Below, in pieces: positions 9,460 through 18,597 of a stretch of DNA of 41,370 nt. Source of the DNA: an uncultured Burkholderiales bacterium (GTDB lineage: Bacteria > Pseudomonadota > Gammaproteobacteria > Burkholderiales > Burkholderiaceae_C); assembly GCA_937864005.1 (NCBI GenBank), contig CALMIL010000011.1:1-41370 (forward strand). The letters are read 5' to 3'. Below the pieces are notes generated by a model that made no database searches, had not been told where the DNA came from, and saw nothing but the letters and a program-made list of their open reading frames with translations. The translations under genes were made by a program, and so were the position numbers. Numbering within the stretch: position 1 is the stretch's first letter; each line of letters opens with the position of its first letter.

Positions 9460-9511
9460 GCTTTGCTCCGCTTCGCGCGATTGTCGTTCCCGGGCCAGCG
9501 ACTGTAGTCCA

Positions 9512-9530
9512 TTCACCCGTCAGGGGTGAA
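9512..9530. promoter_or_regulatory. Dyad between the diguanylate cyclase and creatininase-family genes
   Basis: TTCACCC and GGGTGAA (7-bp arms, 5-bp centre) lie in the 120-bp gap between two divergent starts. Position and symmetry suggest an operator acting on one or both genes. No matching regulator is evident nearby. Confidence 0.35.
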
Positions 9531-9579
9531 ACAATCGGTATCGCGCGGTCGAGGGCATCGCGCGTCAGGAGCAGCCCGA

Positions 9580-10416
9580 ATGACGGAACCGAAGTGCAGG
9601 CAGCGTGTGTGCAGATGGCGATCGGCCGGCGTCGCGGTCTGCCTGGGGCTCGCTCTGCAGGGCCTGGCGCATGCGGCGACGGCCAGCGTCTATCTCGAAG
9701 AGCTGACATCACCCGAACTCCAGTCGCGCATCGCCGAAGGCGCGACGATCGCGCTCGTCCCGATCGGCGGCACCGAGCAGAACGGCCCGCATATGGTGCT
9801 GGGCAAGCACAACGTGCGCGCGCATCTGCTTGCCGGGCGGATCGCCAAGCGGCTCGGCAACGCGATCGTCGCGCCGGTCCTGCCCTACGTGCCCGAGGGT
9901 GCGATCACGCCGCCGCAGGCGCACATGCGATACAGCGGCACGATCTCGATCACCGACGCCGCTTTCGAGGCACTGCTCGAGAAGATCGCGCGCAGTCTGC
10001 ACCAGCACGGGTTCCGCGAGATCGTCTTCCTCGGTGATCACGGCGGCTATCAGCAAGCCATGCAGCGCGTCGCGGCGCGCCTGAACCGCGAATGGGCGCA
10101 GCGGGGCGACCCGGCCCGCGCATTGGCACTGCGCGCGTACTACGACGCCGCGCAGAACGACTATGCGGCGATGCTGAAGGCGCAGGGCTATGCCGCGTCC
10201 GAGATCGGCGAGCATGCGGGGCTGGCGGACACATCGCTCGCGCTCGCGCTCGACCCGGCCCTGGTGCGAGAGGGGGCCCTCGCGGGCGAGCCGCGCGCCG
10301 GCAGCGGCGTGCGCGGCGACCCGCGCCGCGCGACGGCGGCGCTCGGCCAGCAGGGCGTCGATCATATCGTCGACGCTTCGGCGAAGGCGATCCGCTCGGC
10401 CTCCACGGCCCGCTGA
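9580..10416 (+). CDS. Exported creatininase-family amidohydrolase homologue
   Basis: Member of the creatininase family, metal-dependent hydrolases of cyclic amide and related bonds. It has 278 residues with an N-terminal signal peptide (Arg-rich start, hydrophobic core about 16-29, A-H-A-A cleavage near 30-33), so it should act in the periplasm, unlike cytoplasmic creatininase. The family motif E-Q-H-G-P-H-x-x-x-x-x-D appears as E66-Q-N68-G-P-H71...H77: the usual second ligand His is Asn and the usual Asp is His. The second motif is G-D-H-G-G (His154), followed by G-E-H-A-G (211-214). The ATG at 9580 is chosen for the AGGAG at 9567-9571; the frame is open further upstream. Substrate unknown. 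The beta-propeller gene follows 72 bp downstream in the same direction. Confidence 0.8.
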   Translation: MTEPKCRQRVCRWRSAGVAVCLGLALQGLAHAATASVYLEELTSPELQSRIAEGATIALVPIGGTEQNGPHMVLGKHNVRAHLLAGRIAKRLGNAIVAPVLPYVPEGAITPPQAHMRYSGTISITDAAFEALLEKIARSLHQHGFREIVFLGDHGGYQQAMQRVAARLNREWAQRGDPARALALRAYYDAAQNDYAAMLKAQGYAASEIGEHAGLADTSLALALDPALVREGALAGEPRAGSGVRGDPRRATAALGQQGVDHIVDASAKAIRSASTAR

Positions 10417-10488
10417 CCGGCGGCGCGGCCGTTGAATGACAATGCCGGCGGCGGCGATCGGCCGTTCGCAGGGCATTCGAGGAGTTGC

Positions 10489-11784
10489 ATGGTGATACGT
10501 CGGTCGAGGGCAGGGGCGGGGACAGGCAAGCGGGTGGCGTTGTACGCCGCGCTCGCGGTCGCGTTGGCGGGCACCGGTCTGCACGTTGCGGGCCCGGTGG
10601 CCGCGGCCGCGGGCGGAGCGGTCGCGACCGTGCAAGGCATGCCGCCGGTTGCGGACCCCGGCAACCTTTACAGCGAGACCGGCGCCGGCATGCTCAGCCC
10701 CGTGGTGCGCGGCGACCTCGAGCGCATCTACGTGCCCAACCTGCGTGGCGGCGACGTGACCGTCATCGATCCGTCGAGCATGAAGGTCGTCGACCGCTTC
10801 AAGGTCGGCCGCGGCCCGCAGCACATCGTGCCGGCGTGGGACTTGCGCACCTTGTGGGTGACGAACAACTCGGAACGCGGCGACGACGGGAGTCTGACGC
10901 CGATCGATCCGCGCACCGGCAAGCCGGGTCCGGCAGTCGCGGTCGACGATCCGTACAACATGTACGCGACGCCCGACGGCAAGTCGGCGATCGTCGTCGC
11001 CGAGGCGAGGAAGCGGCTCGATTTTCGCGATCCGCACACGATGGCGCTGCAGTATTCGATCCAGGTTCCGGGCTGTCCGGGGATCAATCATGCCGACTTC
11101 TCGATCGACGGCCGCGTCGCGTATTTCACCTGCGAATTCTCGGGCGCGATCGCACGCATCGATCTCGTGCGGCGCGAAGTCAGCGGCTATCTGCAACTGC
11201 AGCTTCCTGCCACGCGCCTGAAGGAGACCAAGGGCCCGCGCAACGTCGCCGGCCAGCCGTGGGCGCCGGGCGAGACCGAGGTCTGCACGGCGCGCCGGGC
11301 GATGCCGCAGGACATCCGCTTCTCGCCCGACGGCAAGCGCCTGTTCGTCGCCGACATGCACGCCGATGGCGTGCACGTCGTCGACGCCGAGGCGTTTCGC
11401 GAGGTCGGCTTCATCACCACCGGACTGGGTTCGCACGGCTTGTATCCGAGCCGCGACGGCAAGCGTCTCTATGTCGCCAATCGCGGCACGCACCAGGTTC
11501 ATGGCGGAAGAAGGGGCGACGGCGGCGTGACGGTGATCGACTTCGCGAGCGAGAAGATCGTCGCCCGCTGGCCGGTGCCCGGCGGCGGCAGCCCGGACAT
11601 GGGCAACGTCAGCGCCGACGGCAAATATCTCTGGCTGTCGGGGCGCTTCGACGATGTCGTCTATCGATTCGATACAGCGACCGGCGCGGTCGCAACGATC
11701 AAGGTCGGCGCTGAACCGCACGGCCTGACCGTCTGGCCGCAGCCGGGCCGCTACTCGCTCGGCCACACCGGCAACCTGCGCTAG
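10489..11784 (+). CDS. Exported YncE-like beta-propeller protein
   Basis: It has 431 residues with an N-terminal signal sequence or anchor (hydrophobic about 14-45) and repeated blades of the YVTN/YncE type. Examples are I-Y-V-P-N-L-R-G-G-D-V-T-V-I-D, L-F-V-A-D-M-H-A-D-G-V-H-V-V-D and L-Y-V-A-N-R-G, each followed by a G-x-x-P-H or S-x-D-G-K type strand. Such propellers are periplasmic binding or scaffold proteins. No catalytic motif or heme-binding CxxCH is seen, although there are a few cysteines (C-P-G, T-C-E-F, V-C-T-A). The ATG at 10489 follows CGAGGAG (10479-10485). The TAG stop (11782-11784) lies inside the CTAG that bounds the second MITE copy. It probably forms an operon with the preceding creatininase homologue and shares its compartment; the joint role is unknown. 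Confidence 0.78.
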   Translation: MVIRRSRAGAGTGKRVALYAALAVALAGTGLHVAGPVAAAAGGAVATVQGMPPVADPGNLYSETGAGMLSPVVRGDLERIYVPNLRGGDVTVIDPSSMKVVDRFKVGRGPQHIVPAWDLRTLWVTNNSERGDDGSLTPIDPRTGKPGPAVAVDDPYNMYATPDGKSAIVVAEARKRLDFRDPHTMALQYSIQVPGCPGINHADFSIDGRVAYFTCEFSGAIARIDLVRREVSGYLQLQLPATRLKETKGPRNVAGQPWAPGETEVCTARRAMPQDIRFSPDGKRLFVADMHADGVHVVDAEAFREVGFITTGLGSHGLYPSRDGKRLYVANRGTHQVHGGRRGDGGVTVIDFASEKIVARWPVPGGGSPDMGNVSADGKYLWLSGRFDDVVYRFDTATGAVATIKVGAEPHGLTVWPQPGRYSLGHTGNLR

Positions 11785-11943
11785 TGCAGTGCTCGAGACT
11801 GTGAGGCACTCGAGAAGACCGATGCATTTGCCGCACTGGCCAGGCGCAAACCGCAGCGATACCCGTAGGCATCGCGAGGATTTGCAACGCCGCCCGGGCG
11901 GCAAAGGCGCGATTTCATGTGCCGAACAGTGTCGAACACTGCA
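11785..11943 (-). mobile_element. MITE-like element, copy 2 (159 bp, flanked by CTAG, inverted relative to copy 1)
   Basis: It is bounded by CTAG at 11781-11784 and 11944-11947. The ends are well-preserved terminal inverted repeats: TGCAGTG-C-TCGA-G-ACTGT on the left matches TGCAGTG-T-TCGA-C-ACTGT read inward from the right, about 24 bp with a few mismatches. The interior is the reverse complement of copy 1 (6921-7082). It includes the GCGATACC/GGCATCGC hairpin, here with one mismatch. Its ends are more intact than those of copy 1. Confidence 0.7.
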
Positions 11944-11960
11944 CTAGTCTTGCTGTGTTC

Positions 11961-12881
11961 ATGAAGCCCCTGCTCGACTCGTTCTGGCGCGCTGCCGCGT
12001 ACTGCCTGCATCCGCGCGTGATCGCGCTGTCCTTGCTGCCGCTCGTGCTAATGGTCGCGATCGCGCTCGGTCTGGGCTACTTTTTCTGGGATCTCGCGAT
12101 CGACAACGTGCGCGCGACTTTCGAGTCGTGGTCGATCTATGTCACGCTGACCGACTGGCTCGCCGCCATCGGGCTGCCGGGCTTGAAATCGGCGCTTGCG
12201 CCGCTCGTCGTCGTCTTTCTCGTCACGCCGGTGATCGTCGTCGGTTCGCTGCTCGCGGTGGCGCTGCTGATGTCGCCGTCGATGCTCTCGCTGGTGGCCG
12301 AGCGGCGCTTTCCGGCGCTCGAGAAGAAGCGCGGCGGATCGTTCTTCGCGAGCGTCTTCCTGTCGCTCGCAGCGACATTCGTCGCCTTGGTCGCGCTGCT
12401 GATCTCGATTCCGTTCTGGCTCATCCCGCCGCTCGTGCTGATCCTGCCGCCGCTGATCTGGGGCTGGCTGACCTATCGCGTGCTGAGCTACGACATGCTC
12501 GCCGAGCATGCCAGCCGGGACGAGCGCAAGACGCTGCTGCGCCGCCACCGGGGTGCGCTGCTCGGCATCGGCGTGCTCACCGGCTACCTCGGCGCGGCGC
12601 CGAGCCTGGTGTGGGCATCGGGGGTGCTCTTCATCGCGTTCGCGCCGCTCCTGGTGCCGGTCGCGATCTGGATCTATACGCTGGTCTTCGCGTTCTCGGC
12701 GCTCTGGTTCGCGCACTATCTGCTGGCGGCGCTGGAGGCGCTTCGCGGCGGGGCGGCGGGCGCCGCACCGCCCGCGGGCTCGCACCCCGAGCCCGCGCTC
12801 GATGCCTCCGAACTCGTCCTGCCGCCCGCACCGGCGCCGTACGACGCGCCGCGGCTCGGGGGCGACCGGGGCTCGACGTGA
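11961..12881 (+). CDS. EI24-domain (CysZ-like) integral membrane protein
   Basis: It has 306 residues with at least five long hydrophobic segments (about 22-45, 68-96, 125-150, 150-172, 200-262), typical of the EI24/CysZ superfamily. CysZ is a sulfate permease; the role of this Burkholderiales branch is not established. The C-terminal 45 residues are Pro/Ala-rich and probably cytoplasmic and disordered. The ATG at 11961 matches the family N-terminus (M-K-P-L-L-D-S-F-W-R-A). The frame is also open for 14 codons upstream, but those codons lie in the MITE copy. No good ribosome binding site is seen. Its TGA overlaps the GTG of the next gene (GTGA), so the two are translationally coupled. Confidence 0.82.
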   Translation: MKPLLDSFWRAAAYCLHPRVIALSLLPLVLMVAIALGLGYFFWDLAIDNVRATFESWSIYVTLTDWLAAIGLPGLKSALAPLVVVFLVTPVIVVGSLLAVALLMSPSMLSLVAERRFPALEKKRGGSFFASVFLSLAATFVALVALLISIPFWLIPPLVLILPPLIWGWLTYRVLSYDMLAEHASRDERKTLLRRHRGALLGIGVLTGYLGAAPSLVWASGVLFIAFAPLLVPVAIWIYTLVFAFSALWFAHYLLAALEALRGGAAGAAPPAGSHPEPALDASELVLPPAPAPYDAPRLGGDRGST

Positions 12882-13672
12882 GCTTCGGCCTCATCATCGT
12901 CGGCGACGAGATCCTCTCCGGCAAGCGCGAGGACAAGCATCTCGCGAAGGTGATCGCGCTGCTCGGCGCGCGCGGTCTCGCGCTGTCGTGGGTCGAGTTC
13001 CTGGGTGACGAGCGCGCCCGCATCGCCGCGGAACTGAAGCGCGTCTTCGCGAGCGGCGATATCGCGTTTTGCTGCGGCGGGATCGGCGCCACGCCCGACG
13101 ACCATACGCGCCAGGCGGCCGCGGCGGCGCTCGAAGTGCCGCTCGTGCTGCACCCGCAGGCGCGCGAACTGATCCTGCAGCGCGTGCGCCAGATGGCCGC
13201 CGAGCAGGGCCGGCCGTTCGACGAGAACCACCCGGATACCCTGCGCCGTCTCGAGATGGGCGTCTTCCCGCTCGGGGCAAGCATCATCGCCAATCCGTTC
13301 AACAGGATTCCGGGCTTCTCGGTCGGCGACGTGCACTTCGTCCCCGGCTTTCCGGTCATGGCGCATCCGATGATCGAGTCGGTGCTCGACGGCCGCTATG
13401 CGAATCTTTGCGGCAAGCAAAGGCCGAGCGAGCGATCGGTGATCGTCTTCGGGTCGATGGAGGCGTCGCTCACGCCGCTGATGGAGCACATCGAGTCGGC
13501 GTTCCCGGGGGTGAAGGTCTTCAGTTTGCCGAGCGTCGACCATCCGACCCTCGGCCGGCATATCGAACTCGGCGTGAAGGGACGGCCACCGGCGGTGGAC
13601 GTCGCCTACGAAGAGCTTCTGGCCGGCCTGCGCAGTCTTGGTGCGGCGCTCGGCTCCGAATTGGTGCGTTGA
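12878..13672 (+). CDS. MoaB/CinA N-terminal-like molybdopterin-binding domain protein
   Basis: It has 264 residues with a MoaB/MogA-like fold. It begins [13 protein letters not shown] and has the ligand-loop motif [14 protein letters not shown] (about 67-80), matching the T-G-G-x-G-x-T-x-x-D-x-T loop of CinA and molybdopterin enzymes. It lacks the C-terminal NMN-deamidase domain of full CinA (about 400 residues). A second alpha/beta segment (about 185-264) follows. Proteins annotated competence/damage-inducible protein A in Burkholderiales have this shape; its substrate is not known. The GTG at 12878 overlaps the previous stop. It is followed by the glnA promoter region. Confidence 0.83.
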   Translation: MSFGLIIVGDEILSGKREDKHLAKVIALLGARGLALSWVEFLGDERARIAAELKRVFASGDIAFCCGGIGATPDDHTRQAAAAALEVPLVLHPQARELILQRVRQMAAEQGRPFDENHPDTLRRLEMGVFPLGASIIANPFNRIPGFSVGDVHFVPGFPVMAHPMIESVLDGRYANLCGKQRPSERSVIVFGSMEASLTPLMEHIESAFPGVKVFSLPSVDHPTLGRHIELGVKGRPPAVDVAYEELLAGLRSLGAALGSELVR

Positions 13673-13693
13673 GTCCACAATCTAGCGCCTTGA

Positions 13694-13710
13694 CGCACCG
13701 AACGGGTGCA
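13694..13710 (+). promoter_or_regulatory. NtrC-binding site upstream of glnA
   Basis: CGCACC-GAACG-GGTGCA matches the NtrC consensus TGCACC-N5-GGTGCA in 11 of 12 defined positions. It lies about 100 bp upstream of the putative sigma-54 start, the usual distance for glnA enhancers. A second, poorer copy (GCAC-N6-GTGC, 13735-13748) lies 40 bp downstream with a spacer one base short. Confidence 0.68.
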
Positions 13711-13782
13711 TCGCGCCCCGAGTTCTCTCCTGTCGCACGGCTTGGTGCGCCTGCCGGAGCGGGCATGGATTCTGCTAAATTG

Positions 13783-13796
13783 GGTTGTCTTCTTGC
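13783..13796 (+). promoter_or_regulatory. Possible sigma-54 promoter of glnA
   Basis: GG-N10-GC with CTTGC at the -12 element, but a poor -24 element (GGGTTG instead of TGGCAC). Its distance to the NtrC site and to the ATG at 13882 is plausible. I found no better GG/GC pair in the region. Confidence 0.38.
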
Positions 13797-13841
13797 CTTG
13801 CGCCGCGGCCCGCCCGATGCGCCGTCGGCAAGTCGCACCAT

Positions 13842-13852
13842 CCCCCCCCCCC
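13842..13852 (+). repeat. 11-C homopolymer in the glnA leader
   Basis: Eleven consecutive C residues lie 29 bp upstream of the glnA ATG and downstream of the putative promoter, so they would be in the 5' untranslated RNA. Such tracts are prone to slippage and to sequencing error. Confidence 0.9.
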
Positions 13853-13881
13853 GAACAACTACGCCTTCCTGGAGCATTTTG

Positions 13882-15297
13882 ATGGCCAAGACCGTCGCCG
13901 ACGTGATGAAGATGGTGAAGGACAACGAGATCAAGTTCGTTGATTTCCGCTTCACCGATACCCGCGGCAAGGAGCAGCACGTGAGCGTGCCGGTGTCGCA
14001 CTTCGACGAAGACAAGTTCACCCACGGCCATGCGTTCGACGGCTCGTCGATCGCCGGCTGGAAGGGGATCGAAGCGTCCGACATGCAGCTGATGCCCGAT
14101 CCGAATACCGCCAATATCGACCCGTTCTACGAAGAGCCGACGCTGATCCTGACCTGCGACGTCGTCGAGCCGGCCGACGGCAAGCCCTACGAGCGCGATC
14201 CGCGCTCGCTGGCCAAGCGCGCCGAGGCCTACATGAAGTCCTCCGGCCTCGGCGACCTCGCGTATTTCGGTCCCGAGCCCGAGTTCTTCGTCTTCGACAG
14301 CGTGCGCTGGGGCAACGACATGTCGGGCTGCTTCTTCAAGATCGAAGCCGAGGAGGGCGCCTGGAACTCGGGCACGAAGTACGAGCATGGCAACTCGGGC
14401 TATCGCCCGGGCGTGAAGGGCGGCTATTTCCCGGTGCCGCCGGTCGACAGCGCGCAGGACCTGCGCTCCGAGATGTGCCTGATCCTGGAGTCGCTCGGCA
14501 TCCCGGTCGAGGTCCACCACCACGAGGTCGCGACCGCCGGCCAGATGGAGATTGGCACCAAGTTCTCGACCCTCGTGCAGCGCGCCGACTGGCTGCAGCT
14601 GCAGAAGTACGTCATCACGAATGTCGCCCACGCCTACGGCAAGACGGTGACCTTCATGCCCAAGCCGATCGTCGGCGACAACGGCTCGGGCATGCACGTG
14701 CACCAGTCGGTCTGGAAGGACGGCAAGAACCTGTTCGCCGGCGACGGCTACGCCGGGCTCTCGGAGTTCGCGCTGTACTACATCGGCGGCATCATCAAGC
14801 ACGCCCGTGCGCTGAACGCGATCACGAACCCGGGAACGAACAGCTACAAGCGGCTCGTGCCGCACTTCGAGGCGCCGGTCAAGCTCGCCTACAGCGCGCG
14901 CAACCGGTCGGCCGCGATCCGCATTCCGTACGTCGCCAACCCGAAGGGCCGGCGCGTCGAGGCGCGCTTCCCGGACCCGCTGTGCAACCCCTACCTCGGC
15001 TTCGCGGCGCTGCTGATGGCCGGGCTCGACGGCGTCGAGAACAAGATCCACCCCGGCGAGGCGGCGACCAAGGATCTCTACCACCTGCCGCCCGAGGAAG
15101 ACGCGAAGATTCCGACCGTCTGCACCAGCCTCGATCAGGCGCTCGACTACCTCGACCGCGATCGCGCCTTCCTGACCAAGGGCGGCGTCTTCACCGATAG
15201 CTACCTGGACGCCTATATCGAGCTCAAGATGCAGGAGGTGACGCGCTTCAGGATGGCGGCGCACCCGCTCGAGTTCGAGATGTACTACGCCGCCTGA
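13882..15297 (+). CDS. glnA: Glutamine synthetase, type I
   Basis: This enzyme forms glutamine from glutamate, ammonium and ATP; it is the main ammonium-assimilation enzyme and a cytoplasmic dodecamer. It is 471 residues, the expected length. Characteristic parts are F-D-G-S-S-I-A-G-W (about 52-60), the Mg/ATP region with [10 protein letters not shown] (about 267-276), N-R-S-A-A-I-R-I-P (about 346-354) and D-L-Y-H-L-P-P-E. In the last, Tyr400 corresponds to the adenylylated tyrosine (397 in enterobacteria), so activity should be controlled by GlnE. The start follows CTGGAG at 13869-13874. NtrC and sigma-54 signals upstream and ntrBC downstream indicate nitrogen-regulated autogenous expression. 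Confidence 0.97.
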   Translation: MAKTVADVMKMVKDNEIKFVDFRFTDTRGKEQHVSVPVSHFDEDKFTHGHAFDGSSIAGWKGIEASDMQLMPDPNTANIDPFYEEPTLILTCDVVEPADGKPYERDPRSLAKRAEAYMKSSGLGDLAYFGPEPEFFVFDSVRWGNDMSGCFFKIEAEEGAWNSGTKYEHGNSGYRPGVKGGYFPVPPVDSAQDLRSEMCLILESLGIPVEVHHHEVATAGQMEIGTKFSTLVQRADWLQLQKYVITNVAHAYGKTVTFMPKPIVGDNGSGMHVHQSVWKDGKNLFAGDGYAGLSEFALYYIGGIIKHARALNAITNPGTNSYKRLVPHFEAPVKLAYSARNRSAAIRIPYVANPKGRRVEARFPDPLCNPYLGFAALLMAGLDGVENKIHPGEAATKDLYHLPPEEDAKIPTVCTSLDQALDYLDRDRAFLTKGGVFTDSYLDAYIELKMQEVTRFRMAAHPLEFEMYYAA

Positions 15298-15391
15298 GAG
15301 CGGGCCGTCTCGCAGGCCCGGCCGGGCGGTGGGCAGCGAAATGTGCGGTCAAGGCGGCGCAGTTTTGGTCGCCCGCGCCGCGGCCATGCGC

Positions 15392-15397
15392 CACAAT
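15392..15397 (+). promoter_or_regulatory. Possible -10 box directly before the DUF4124-like gene
   Basis: CACAAT ends exactly 6 nt before the ATG at 15404. No -35 with 16-19-bp spacing is clear (TTGGTC at 15365-15370 is 21 bp away). If used, the message would be leaderless. Confidence 0.25.
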
Positions 15398-15403
15398 GGG
15401 GCC

Positions 15404-15913
15404 ATGAAGCCGTCCGTCGCCCTCCTGTTGGCTCTGGCCATCGTTGCGTCCCCGCTGCTCGCATCCGCGCAGGAGGGCAGCCGCCCGGTCTACCGATGCC
15501 CGGGGACGCCGGTGCTCTATACCGACACCTTGACGCCCCAGGAGGCCAAGGCCAAGGGCTGCTCGGTGCTCGAAGGGGCGCCGATCTCGGTCATTCAGAC
15601 GCCGCGGCCGCGCGGCGCCGCGCCGGCTTCCACCTCGGGCCCGGCGCCGGGAGCGGCTGACGCGAAGATCGATCCCGCCGTGCAACGCGCGCGCGACAGC
15701 GACGCGCGGCGCATCCTGGAAGGCGAATTGCAGCGCGCGCAAGCCGATCTGGCGACGATGCAGAAAGAGTACAACAACGGCCAGCCCGAACGCCTGGGCA
15801 GCGAACGCAACTTCCAGCGTTACCTCGATCGCGTCGCCGACATGAAGGCGGCGATCGCGCGCAAGGAAAGCGACATCGCCGCGATCCAGCGCGAGATCGC
15901 GAAATTGCCGTAG
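15404..15913 (+). CDS. Exported DUF4124-like protein with C-terminal coiled coil
   Basis: It has 169 residues: a signal peptide (hydrophobic core about 4-17, A-S-A-Q cleavage at 20-23), then a small domain Y-R-C-P-G ... Y-T-D-T-L-T ... G-C resembling the DUF4124 fold with its two cysteines. A Pro/Ala linker (about 64-85) and a charged helical C-terminus (about 95-168) predicted to form a coiled coil follow. It is expected to be periplasmic. It sits between glnA and ntrB, and its TAG overlaps the GTG of ntrB by one base, so it is translationally linked to the two-component system. No function is known for it. Confidence 0.75.
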   Translation: MKPSVALLLALAIVASPLLASAQEGSRPVYRCPGTPVLYTDTLTPQEAKAKGCSVLEGAPISVIQTPRPRGAAPASTSGPAPGAADAKIDPAVQRARDSDARRILEGELQRAQADLATMQKEYNNGQPERLGSERNFQRYLDRVADMKAAIARKESDIAAIQREIAKLP

Positions 15914-17016
15914 TGAACGCGGGCGCCGGCGACGCCGCGCGCGAAGCCGAAGCGGCCGCCGCCGCGAAGACCTTCGCCGCGCTCGACCAGCTGGCGACGA
16001 TGGTCGCCATCGTGCACGTCGACGGCCGCTGCCTCTTCGCGAACGCCGCCTTCGAGAGCGTGCTCGGCCTGTCGCGCCGCAGCGTGCTGCGTGTGCGCCT
16101 GTTCGACTGGTTCGTCGAGACGCGCGCGATCAGCGATACGGTCGCCGCGGTCGCGCGCAACGCGTTTTCGACCGGCCGCTTCGACGCCCTGCTGCGTCGC
16201 CCGGCGCCTGCCGAGCCGCTGCCGGTGCACGCGATCGTGAGCCAGACCGACGACGGCGATGCAGTGGTCGTCGAACTGATCGAGATCGAGCAGCAGGTGC
16301 GCCTCGACCGCGAGGAGCGGGCGCAGGGCCTGGCGCAGGCCAGCGGCGAGCTGATCCGCAATCTCGCGCACGAGATCAAGAACCCGCTCGGCGGCATTCG
16401 CGGCGCGGCGCAACTGCTCGGCATGGAACTCGCCCAGCCGGCGCTCTGCGAGTACACCCAGGTCATCATCCAGGAGGTGGACCGGCTGCAGCTGCTCGTC
16501 GACCGCCTGCTCGCGCCGCACCGGCTGCCGCATGTCGTCGCCGACGTGAATATCCACGAGGTCTGCGAGCGCGTGCATGCGCTGATCACGGCCGAGCATC
16601 CGCGCGGCCTGCGCGTCGTGCGCGACTACGACACCTCGATCCCCGAGTTTCGCGGCGATCGCGAGCAGCTCATCCAGGCCGTGCTCAATATCGCGCGCAA
16701 CGCGGTGCAGGCGCTCGGCGAACGCATCGCCGCAGGCGACGCGGTGCTCGTGCTGCGCACGCGCGTCGCACGCCAGGTGACGATCGACAAGCGGCGCTGG
16801 CGGCTGGCACTGGAATTGCATATCGAGGACAACGGGCCGGGCGTGCAAGCCGACCTGCGGGATCGGATCTTCTACCCGCTCGTCTCGGGGCGCGAAGGCG
16901 GGTCGGGGCTGGGCTTGACTCTGGCGCAGACCTTCATTCAACAGCACGACGGAACGGTGGAGTTCGAAAGCGAGCCGGGCAGGACCATCTTCAAGATTCT
17001 CATTCCGCTGCCCTAG
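15913..17016 (+). CDS. ntrB: Nitrogen-regulation sensor histidine kinase NtrB (GlnL)
   Basis: This cytoplasmic kinase/phosphatase sets NtrC phosphorylation according to PII and thus nitrogen status. It has 367 residues: a PAS domain (about 20-130), a HisKA domain with N-L-A-H-E-I-K-N-P-L-G-G (phospho-His about 154), and a HATPase with N-I-A-R-N-A-V-Q-A-L, D-N-G-P-G-V and G-G-S-G-L-G-L. There are no membrane segments, as expected. The GTG at 15913 overlaps the preceding stop by one base. It is followed by ntrC after 71 bp. Confidence 0.95.
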   Translation: MNAGAGDAAREAEAAAAAKTFAALDQLATMVAIVHVDGRCLFANAAFESVLGLSRRSVLRVRLFDWFVETRAISDTVAAVARNAFSTGRFDALLRRPAPAEPLPVHAIVSQTDDGDAVVVELIEIEQQVRLDREERAQGLAQASGELIRNLAHEIKNPLGGIRGAAQLLGMELAQPALCEYTQVIIQEVDRLQLLVDRLLAPHRLPHVVADVNIHEVCERVHALITAEHPRGLRVVRDYDTSIPEFRGDREQLIQAVLNIARNAVQALGERIAAGDAVLVLRTRVARQVTIDKRRWRLALELHIEDNGPGVQADLRDRIFYPLVSGREGGSGLGLTLAQTFIQQHDGTVEFESEPGRTIFKILIPLP

Positions 17017-17087
17017 CCTGCGGCCGGGGCGGCGGGCGCAAGGGGTGACGCCGGCGTGGTGTGCAACACTGCCGGCATGGGCAGGAT

Positions 17088-18572
<1,485 letters not shown>

Positions 18573-18597
18573 TCGCTCGACGTCTGCTCGGCCGGGC

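Noticed and set aside
9460..9516. Upstream start for the diguanylate cyclase
   Set aside because: The 19 extra residues are charged and not membrane-like, and the ATG at 9459 has a proper ribosome binding site.
11699..12011. Short open frames in and around the MITE copies, similar between the copies
   Set aside because: The similarity is explained by the nucleotide repeat itself. The frames have no start context and differ in end points between copies.
15318..15332. GC palindrome after glnA considered as a terminator
   Set aside because: The GCCCGGCCGGGC core has no loop and no T tract, and the next gene is probably in the same operon.
17061..17087. Upstream GTG start for ntrC
   Set aside because: The ATG at 17088 has an AGGA sequence just upstream and gives the canonical receiver N-terminus.
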